Shown: positions 55,370 to 62,158 of the stretch, piece by piece | Position numbering within the stretch: position 1 is the first letter of the stretch | Layout: each line of letters starts with the position of its first letter | NCBI GenBank assembly: GCA_947626135.1 | Contig: CANQQZ010000011.1 | Span: forward strand, 1-64,000 | Direction: 5' to 3' | DNA length: 64,000 nucleotides | DNA from: an uncultured Clostridia bacterium | Lineage (GTDB): Bacteria > Bacillota > Clostridia > UBA1381 | Notes under the pieces: generated by a model | What the model saw: only the letters and a program-made list of their open reading frames with translations | Told to the model about the DNA's origin: nothing | The model's database searches: none | Translations under genes and position numbers: made by a program

Positions 55370-56836
55370 ATGGAGAGGTACTTAAAAAATATATATTCCG
55401 TAATCGCGGACGGAAGATATAAGGATACATGGGAATCACTGAGTCAATACAGAGTGCCGGAGTGGTATGCCGACGCGAAATTCGGCATATTCATCCACTG
55501 GGGCGTTTATTCGGTCCCCGCGTTCGGAAGCGAATGGTATTCGCGCAATATGTACATACGGGGGAGCAGAGAATATGAGCATCATATAAAAACCTACGGC
55601 GCGCATAAGGATTTCGGATACAAGGATTTCATCCCGATGTTTACGGCTGAGAAATTTAACGCGTCGGAATGGGTGGATCTGTTTAAAAAAGCGGGCGCTC
55701 AATATGTTATTCCGGTGGCGGAGCATCATGACGGATTTCAGATGTATTTAAGCGGGCTGTCCGATTGGAATTCCGTAAAAATGGGACCGAAACGCGATAT
55801 TTTGGACGAACTGTTTAAGGAATGCGCGAAAGCGGGGCTTGCCGCGGGCGCGTCGAGCCATCGCGTTGAGCATTGGTTCTTTATGGGACACGGCAGGGAG
55901 TTTGAATCCGATATAAGGGAGCCGCTGAAACGCGGTGATTTCTATTGGCCCGCTATGAGAGAGCCGGATCATCAGGATCTGTTTTCCGAACCGGCTCCCA
56001 CGGAGGGATATTTGAACGACTGGCTGTGCCGCTGCTGTGAGATAGTCGATAAGTACCGTCCCAAAATCATATATTTCGACTGGTGGATCCAGCACAGCGC
56101 GGTTAAGCCGTATCTGAAAAGGTTTGCGGCGTATTATTATAACCGCGCGGAGGAATGGGGCGAAAAAACAGTCATAAATTACAAGCACGACGCGTTTATG
56201 TTCGGCACGGCGGTGCCGGATGTCGAACGGGGACAGTTCGCCGACGCGAAGCCGTATGTCTGGCAGACCGACACGGCTGTCGCGAAAAATTCATGGTGCT
56301 ACACCGAGGGAAACGATTATAAAACAGCGGTTCAGATCGTGCGCGATTTGGTCGATATAGTGAGCAAAAACGGCAGAATGCTGCTAAATATAGGACCCAA
56401 AGCCGACGGAACGATTCCGGACGCGGACAGGGATATTTTACTTGAAATAGGAAACTGGCTCAAGGTAAACGGTGAAGCGATTTATGGCGCGCGTCTGTGG
56501 CGCGTAAGCGCGGAGGGTCCCACAAAAATCGAGGAGGGACAATTCGCCGACGGTAACGCAAAGGCATATACGTCAGAGGATATTCGCTTTACCGTAAAGG
56601 GCAGCTGCATTTACGCCATATGCCTGAATATGCGGGGGAAGGACAGCGTCTGTATAAAATCTCTTGCCGATGCGGACGCGTCGCGTAAGCCGTGCTTTCA
56701 TGGTGTTATTAAATCCGCCGAGGTTCTCGGATACGATAAGACGCCCGGGCGGACGCGGGACGAAAATGGATTGACGATTAAAACGAGAGTAATTGACACT
56801 GATATGCCGGTGGTATTTAAGATTATCACCGACTGA
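55370..56836 (+). CDS. GH29 alpha-L-fucosidase
   Basis: 488 aa, no signal peptide. 'WYADAKFGIFIHWGVYSVPAFGSEWYSR' region, 'VAEHHDGFQMY', nucleophile Asp237 in IIYFDWW, and 'GRMLLNIGPKADG' are GH29 hallmarks. A C-terminal beta domain is present (about 390-488). It releases L-fucose from oligosaccharides in the cytoplasm. Divergent from the GH43/MATE pair. Ribosome site AAGGAG lies about 13 nt upstream of the ATG. Confidence 0.93.
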   Translation: MERYLKNIYSVIADGRYKDTWESLSQYRVPEWYADAKFGIFIHWGVYSVPAFGSEWYSRNMYIRGSREYEHHIKTYGAHKDFGYKDFIPMFTAEKFNASEWVDLFKKAGAQYVIPVAEHHDGFQMYLSGLSDWNSVKMGPKRDILDELFKECAKAGLAAGASSHRVEHWFFMGHGREFESDIREPLKRGDFYWPAMREPDHQDLFSEPAPTEGYLNDWLCRCCEIVDKYRPKIIYFDWWIQHSAVKPYLKRFAAYYYNRAEEWGEKTVINYKHDAFMFGTAVPDVERGQFADAKPYVWQTDTAVAKNSWCYTEGNDYKTAVQIVRDLVDIVSKNGRMLLNIGPKADGTIPDADRDILLEIGNWLKVNGEAIYGARLWRVSAEGPTKIEEGQFADGNAKAYTSEDIRFTVKGSCIYAICLNMRGKDSVCIKSLADADASRKPCFHGVIKSAEVLGYDKTPGRTRDENGLTIKTRVIDTDMPVVFKIITD

Positions 56837-56856
56837 TGCGGTGCGGCGCGTCAGTT

Positions 56857-56877
56857 CAGACCGGCTCAGCCGGTCTG
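56857..56877. other. GC hairpin between GH29 and protease genes
   Basis: AGACCGGC-TCA-GCCGGTCT without a T-run. Possibly a weak terminator or 3'-end protecting structure between convergent genes. Confidence 0.45.
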
Positions 56878-56906
56878 AGCCGTGTATAACGGCGGGGAGA
56901 CCGCTT

Positions 56907-59393
56907 TTACCCGGTTTTTACCACAACCTCAACATCGGAATAAAGATTTGTATAGCAGTCCGCGTCGCTGCCCTGATATTTGGCGTATGTAATACGTCCC
57001 GAAACGATATTCTGATTTGGTTCGCCCCATACCCAGCCGTCGGGCAGCAGGATATCGCTGTAGGTTTCGCAGTCCGGTTCACACTCTATGGTGCAGTGAA
57101 CCGGAAGATTTGAAGGATGCTGCGCCTTTGTAATGCCGTAATCTATCGTGCGGCTGCCGGAGTATTCGCCGATGCCTGTTACAGACGCCCAAAATCGTCC
57201 CGTATACACCGAAGCGGGATATGTTACGCTGTAGTCCCGCCCTTCTGTAAGCTGCTCGCCGTTAAAATACACCGAGAGCTCGGGGTGCTGTTCGGCTTGA
57301 TTATATTTAAGGCTGCGCCGGTTAATGCGTATGTCTGCGTATTGCAAAGAGTTTTCGGCATTCTGCCGCCGCGGTTCGTTAACTGTCAGGACCTTTATCT
57401 GAGCGACAAACTCGTATGGCTGGCGAAGGTTTACCCAACCGTTTTCGCTGCTGCGGAATGTCATATCATTGACGGGATACTCGCTGACTGTGTTTTCGCG
57501 GTCGATTGCGGCGCGCAGCCTCGCCCCGTTCGTCACCTCGACAACGGCGCTGAATGCCTGATTTTGCTCCAGCTCAACCGGCGTGTCCAGCCTGACGGTA
57601 TACGCTCCGCCAAAAGGCAGAACCTCCGTTTCAGCCTCGGCTGCGAGCTCGCCCGATTCGGGATCGTTTGAGGGGTCATATATATCGCTGAAGTTTACAT
57701 TAGGGTTTTTGTAAATTTTTATCTTTATTTTGAAGTCGCTGCCTTTTACGGCAACGTTAACTCCGGAAATCATCTCCCGTTTGTCGGCAAAAGCGGTTCT
57801 TGCCTCGAAAGCGGCGGCAGCCTTTTCACCGGATTGCAGATATCCGCTTGAGGAGGTGCTTACGCCGGAATCGTAATGATAATTATTTTGATAGTCGTCA
57901 GCCGGACACATATCGAGCGCGTAAATGGCGCCAAGATTCACATCGTAGGAGACATAATAATATCCGCTTTCACCGAAGCTTGTGCCCCAGCTGTTTTTCA
58001 GAATCCATGCCCCGTCCTGCGACGCGGGGCAATAATGTGAATTGTCAAACCAAAAGCTGTCCCTCGGAATGCTGTCGTCCCAGCCTACCAAAATGCTGGC
58101 GTGACCGGCGCCGGTCAGGGAGCTGTCTGGATCGTTATTGTAGTGATTGGTTTTATACAGCGCATCATTGCAGTACCAGCTGACTGCCACAGAGCCGTAT
58201 TTGACAATTGCGCGCTTGAGCGCTTCAGGATCTCCCGAAGGTATATTCACGGCGTTTTCGAGAATATAAAGGGGACGGGAGTGTATTTCCGTGTCGGGAA
58301 CGGTCTGAGCTACGGGCGCATTCCAGCGAAGCATCGTGTAAACAGCCTCGTGCGTTTCGCCCCCGACGTTCCAGCTGCTGATATAGCTGTGAAGGTCCGG
58401 AAGGTTATTTCCCAACGGATCGGCGGTGGGATTTATATCGGCGCAGGCAAGATTGCGTTCGCTGAAATTCAGCGTCGCTGCTGCTGACGCCGGTTCGATC
58501 CCCTGCCGCAGAACGTTTGTTTCCGCGGCGGCTATAACCGCATATGCCCAGCAGGTGTTGTCGCTCTTATCCTGCTGTCTCCGTACCGGCGTAACTATGC
58601 CGTAAACACGGCTGTCAAACCGGGGCAGTCTTGCTATCTCATTAATTGCCGCGTCGTTTGCCGATTGCAGCTCCTTCAGGTTTTGAGGCACTCTTGAAAT
58701 GTCAATATTTGGAGTAGGCTCGGGCGTGGCGGAAGGCTCGGGTGAAACCGACGGTTCGGGCACAATAGAGGGCTCGGGTGAAGCAGACGGTTCAGGAGCA
58801 ATAGAAGGCTCGGGAGCAATAGAGGGCTTGGGTGAAACCGACGGTTCAGGAGCAATAGAGGGCTCGGGAGCAATAGAGGGCTCGGGTGAAGCAGACGGCT
58901 CAGGAGCAATAGAGGGCTCGGGCGAAACAGACGGTTCGGGCACAATAGAGGGCTCGGGTGAAACCGACGGTTCAGGAGCAATAGACGGCTCGGGAGCAAT
59001 AGAAGGCTCGGGTGTAACCGAAGGATTGACAATTCCCCCGGGGGTTAATATTGACGCCGCTGTTTCCGTACTCAGCCTTGCCATATCCCACAAAAAGGCT
59101 TTTGCACATTCGGAGGCTTCACCGACATTGACCCCGGTCTGTGCGCTGCCGCCGCGCGCCGCCGAAATGCTTACGGCTTTGAGGCAGCCGTCGTTATACA
59201 GCGCAAGAATAAGAGTCTGATTATCCCGTGCGCCCGAAACGGTCACGGATAAATCTCCGGCGTGAAGCGTTTCCTCGCTCCAATAAAAATCGACGCCGGA
59301 GGCGAAAGCTCTTGCCGGAAGCAGAAAAGCGCAGCATAAAATAAGCGCTGTCAACAGATGCCGCGCCGCCGCGTTTTTTAACCTTCCCGTCAT
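56907..59393 (-). CDS. Secreted papain-like (C1A) cysteine protease with PEPS repeat linker
   Basis: 828 aa from ATG 59393 (MTGRLKNAAARHLLTALILC signal peptide), supported by AAGGAGG 9 nt upstream; an ATG at 59471 would add 26 unlikely residues. A short N-terminal beta module ends in 'AKAFLWDMARL', then comes a linker of about 17 PEPS-type hexapeptides. The C1A domain has Cys281 (NTCWAYAV), His431 (GHASILVGW) and Asn467 (KNSWG). A lectin-like beta domain follows (about 500-680) and an Ig-like end. The protease domain with 'ILKNSWGTSFGESGYYYVSY' resembles bacterial surface C1 peptidases. No wall-anchor motif is seen. Likely cuts extracellular or surface proteins. Confidence 0.9.
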   Translation of the reverse strand: MTGRLKNAAARHLLTALILCCAFLLPARAFASGVDFYWSEETLHAGDLSVTVSGARDNQTLILALYNDGCLKAVSISAARGGSAQTGVNVGEASECAKAFLWDMARLSTETAASILTPGGIVNPSVTPEPSIAPEPSIAPEPSVSPEPSIVPEPSVSPEPSIAPEPSASPEPSIAPEPSIAPEPSVSPKPSIAPEPSIAPEPSASPEPSIVPEPSVSPEPSATPEPTPNIDISRVPQNLKELQSANDAAINEIARLPRFDSRVYGIVTPVRRQQDKSDNTCWAYAVIAAAETNVLRQGIEPASAAATLNFSERNLACADINPTADPLGNNLPDLHSYISSWNVGGETHEAVYTMLRWNAPVAQTVPDTEIHSRPLYILENAVNIPSGDPEALKRAIVKYGSVAVSWYCNDALYKTNHYNNDPDSSLTGAGHASILVGWDDSIPRDSFWFDNSHYCPASQDGAWILKNSWGTSFGESGYYYVSYDVNLGAIYALDMCPADDYQNNYHYDSGVSTSSSGYLQSGEKAAAAFEARTAFADKREMISGVNVAVKGSDFKIKIKIYKNPNVNFSDIYDPSNDPESGELAAEAETEVLPFGGAYTVRLDTPVELEQNQAFSAVVEVTNGARLRAAIDRENTVSEYPVNDMTFRSSENGWVNLRQPYEFVAQIKVLTVNEPRRQNAENSLQYADIRINRRSLKYNQAEQHPELSVYFNGEQLTEGRDYSVTYPASVYTGRFWASVTGIGEYSGSRTIDYGITKAQHPSNLPVHCTIECEPDCETYSDILLPDGWVWGEPNQNIVSGRITYAKYQGSDADCYTNLYSDVEVVVKTG
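58712..59020 (-). repeat. 18-bp tandem repeat encoding PEPS(I/V/A)(A/S/V)
   Basis: About 17 units of 18 bp encode an extended Pro/Glu/Ser linker between the N-terminal module and the protease domain. The units are near-identical, so length may vary between strains. The opposite strand is also open here (Gly/Ser-rich), which is only a by-product of the repeat. Confidence 0.9.
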
Positions 59394-59544
59394 GCTCCCG
59401 TTCCTCCTTTTCGTCTGATATATGCGTTTGATTAAGATGTATCCGCGATGCTTTTGATACGGATCAAACATTTTTTCCCGTATTGATTTTCCGGTAATTA
59501 TTTAAGATACCGGCGGTTTAAATAAGCCGCGCATGTTCTTAATT

Positions 59545-59573
59545 ATTATATATAAATTCGATATTCATGTCAA
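59545..59573 (-). promoter_or_regulatory. Promoter of the C1A protease gene
   Basis: Minus strand: TTGACA (59573-59568) and TATAAT (59550-59545), 17-bp spacer, a full consensus. It leaves a leader of about 140 nt. Confidence 0.85.
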
Positions 59574-59620
59574 CAATCGCGGTAAAAATTACATTCCGAA
59601 GCCAAAAAAATAAATAAATA

Positions 59621-59649
59621 TTGAAATATTTGTTAGATTGTGTTAGAAT
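59621..59649 (+). promoter_or_regulatory. Promoter of the OPT-PqqD operon
   Basis: TTGAAA (59621-59626) and TAGAAT (59644-59649), 17-bp spacer; the first gene starts at 59696 behind AAGGGGGAAAG. Confidence 0.68.
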
Positions 59650-59695
59650 ACCAATAGGGAGTATTTTATTTTTATATGAAAAAGGGGGAAAGAAA

Positions 59696-61578
59696 ATGAA
59701 AGAACAAAAGGAAAAGTTTAAGCCGTATATTCCCGCGGATAAGATCGTGCCGGAATTTACGGCAACGTCTATTATACTCGGCGTGATCCTCGCCGTGGTA
59801 TTCGGTGCGGCAAACGCGTATCTGGGACTGCGCGTCGGTATGACGGTTTCCGCATCGATTCCGGCGGCGGTCATATCAATGGGCGTTATACGCGTGATTT
59901 TAAGGAGAAAAATCAATCCTTGAAAACAACATGGTTCAGACAATCGGCTCGGCGGGCGAATCGCTCGCGGCGGGCGCAATATTCACGCTTCCGGCGCTGT
60001 TCATGTGGGCGGCGCAGGGCGAAGCGAAAACGCCGTCGTTTTTGATGATCACGATTATCGCTATATGCGGCGGAGTGTTGGGCGTACTGTTCATGATACC
60101 GCTTCGCACGGCGCTCATCGTTGAGGAGCATGGAGTGCTGCCGTTCCCGGAGGGTCAGGCATGCTCGGAGGTACTGCTTGCCGGCGAGGAAGGCGGCGAC
60201 AAGTCAAAGCTCGTATTTTCGGGTCTGGGGATCGCGGCGGTTTACAAATTCATCGCCGACGGATTATGCCTGTTCCCGAGCGAGATCGACTGGTCGATAA
60301 AGGCGTATCCCGGCTCGGGCATCGGCGCGGACGTTCTGCCGGCACTTGTCGGCGTGGGCTACATATGCGGCGCGAGAGTGTCATCGTACCTTTTGGGCGG
60401 CGCTGTGCTCGGCTGGTTCGTTATTATGCCTATGCTTGTGCTGATCGGCGGCGACGCTGTTATGTACCCCGCAACACAGGCGTTTAACACTTTAAGCACC
60501 TGGGATTTATGGGGTAATTTCATTCGCTACATAGGCGCGGGCGCGGTTGCCGCGGGAGGCGTTTTAAGCCTTATAAAATCGCTTCCGCTTATCGTAAAGA
60601 CGTTCTCAAAGGCGATAAAGGGCTTCGGTCACACGAGCGATACGACCGCGCGCACGGAAAGAAGCATTTCGCTTCCCGTCGCTATGATAGGCGCGCTTGT
60701 CGTGGCGATATTGCTCTGGCTCATACCGAGCGTACCGATAAGCCTCATTGCGGCGCTGATTATAGTAGTGTTCGGCTTCTTCTTTGCGACGGTTTCTTCG
60801 CGGATGGTCGGACTTGTAGGCTCGTCAAACAACCCGGTATCCGGCATGGCTATCGCAACGCTGCTTATCGCGACGGTAATACTTAAGGCAACGGGCAATG
60901 TTGGTATAGCGGGCATGACGACGGCTATATGCATAGGCACGGTAATATGTATCGTCGCGGCAATGGCGGGCGATACGTCGCAGGATTTAAAGACCGGTTA
61001 CATAGTCGGCGCTACGCCGATATATCAGCAATACGGCGAATTGATTGGCGCTGTTGCGGCGGGTCTTGCGATAGCGGGCGTGCTGTATTTGTTAAACGCG
61101 GCATGGTCCTATGGCTCTGCACAGCTTCCGGCGCCTCAGGCGACGCTTATGAAGATGGTAGTCGAGGGCGTTATGGGTGGAAATCTGCCGTGGGGATTGG
61201 TGTTCACGGGGCGTGTTTATAGCAATTGCTGTGGAGATTATCGGAATACCCGTACTGCCGTTCGCGATTGGTCTGTATCTGCCGATACATCTGTCAATGC
61301 CTATTATGGTGGGCGGTCTCATCAGACTTTGGCTTGAGAAAAGAAAGTTCAAGTCCGAGGGCAGACGCAAGGAGGTTATCGACAACGGCGTACTGTACGC
61401 GTCAGGCATGATCGCCGGCGAGGGTATAGTCGGCATATTGCTGGCGATATTCGCGGTAATAGGTATCGACCTGAGCCTCGGCGGAATTTTAGGCAACTGG
61501 GGCGGACTTGCATTCTTTGCGGCGCTCGTAGCGGTAATGCTGCTGTTTATGTTCGGCGGAAAGAAGAATAAGAAATAA
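59696..61578 (+). pseudogene. OPT-family oligopeptide transporter, two single-base frameshifts
   Basis: Read continuously with two corrections it gives a protein of about 626 aa, the usual length of bacterial OPT transporters, with many membrane helices. The frame breaks at the A-run 59908-59912 (RRK|SILENNMVQTIGSAGES; one A too many) and at the G-run 61208-61211 (LVFTG|VFIAIAVEIIGIPVLPF; one G too many). Typical OPT blocks are 'GAANAYLGLRVGMTVSASIP', 'NNMVQTIGSAGESLAAG' and 'GDTSQDLKTGYIVGATP'. The family imports oligopeptides or metal-chelate conjugates by proton coupling. Both breaks are in homopolymers, so base-calling error is as likely as a true pseudogene. It overlaps the pqqD-like gene (TAATG). 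Confidence 0.82.
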
Positions 61579-61931
61579 TGGCGAAAAGGAAGAAAAGGAT
61601 CCCGGCGAATTATATGGATAAAATACCGGTGCGTGACGCCGATCATGCATGGCGTATAACCGAAGACGGTATGGTAGAGGTTGATATGGAAAACAAGGGA
61701 TTTTATCATACCCTTGCGCAGAAGCTTTTTAAAAAGCCGCGCGTCAGCCATATTGCACTCGACAAGTACGGCAGCGTCGTATGGAAAAGCATGGACGGCG
61801 AGAATACCGTGGCGGATATAGTGCGTATCATGGAGGAAGAATTTCCCGACGAAACGGACAGAATGCTTGACCGGGTCGTTACGTTTACCGCAATATTAGG
61901 CAATAATAAATTTATAAAAATGTCAAATTAA
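61578..61931 (+). CDS. PqqD-family small protein
   Basis: 117 aa. The central part, with 'VVWKSMDGENTVADIVRIM' preceded by 'HIALDKYGS' and followed by 'RVVTFTAILGNNKFI', has the winged-helix layout of PqqD-like proteins, known as peptide-recognition domains in RiPP pathways. The N-terminus is basic (MAKRKKRIPANYMDKIP). Its ATG overlaps the OPT transporter stop (TAATG), so translation is coupled. No RiPP-maturation enzyme is next to it, so a direct link to peptide import is an inference. Followed by a terminator. Confidence 0.72.
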   Translation: MAKRKKRIPANYMDKIPVRDADHAWRITEDGMVEVDMENKGFYHTLAQKLFKKPRVSHIALDKYGSVVWKSMDGENTVADIVRIMEEEFPDETDRMLDRVVTFTAILGNNKFIKMSN

Positions 61932-61933
61932 AC

Positions 61934-61966
61934 AAAGGGTCCGAACCGAATGGGTTCGGACCTTTT
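61934..61966 (+). terminator. Terminator of the OPT-PqqD operon
   Basis: GGTCCGAACC-GAATG-GGTTCGGACC with flanking AAA and TTTT. Confidence 0.85.
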
Positions 61967-62041
61967 GCCGTATGGCTGCCGGATAATGGGATTATTTCGT
62001 GAAACGCAGATTTATATTCGTAAACAGCAGGTCGGTTTGTA

Positions 62042-62070
62042 TTGAAAATGCATTGCAATTATGGTATAAT
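62042..62070 (+). promoter_or_regulatory. Promoter of the M13 peptidase gene (extended -10)
   Basis: TTGAAA (62042-62047) and TGG-TATAAT (-10 at 62065-62070), 17-bp spacer. Confidence 0.75.
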
Positions 62071-62081
62071 ATATATGGTGT

Positions 62082-62130
62082 ACTCACGGTTTGCCTGTGC
62101 GCGGCGCGCGCGAGGCTTTATGCGGTGAGT
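62082..62130 (+). promoter_or_regulatory. Leader hairpin of the M13 peptidase mRNA
   Basis: ACTCAC (62082-62087) pairs with GTGAGT (62125-62130). Inside, GCCT pairs with AGGC and GCGCG with CGCGC. The hairpin starts within a few bases of the predicted transcription start and ends about 13 nt before the AGGAGG region, so it could protect the 5' end or modulate translation. No T-run. Confidence 0.5.
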
Positions 62131-62158
62131 GAAAATTTTCAAGCAGGAGGAATTTACA

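Noticed and set aside
58699-59220. Gly/Ser/Glu-rich frame (GSGAIEGSG repeats) on the plus strand
   Set aside because: It is the complement of the PEPS-encoding repeat of the C1A protease gene; the open frame is a by-product of the 18-bp periodicity.
59908-61211. Programmed frameshifting in the OPT gene
   Set aside because: No slippery heptamer with a stimulatory structure was seen, and both shifts are simple homopolymer insertions.
59931-61337. Independent transporter gene starting at the internal ATG 59931
   Set aside because: The sequence joins smoothly with the frames on both sides into one OPT protein; the ATG is the Met of NNMVQTIG inside the family's conserved block.
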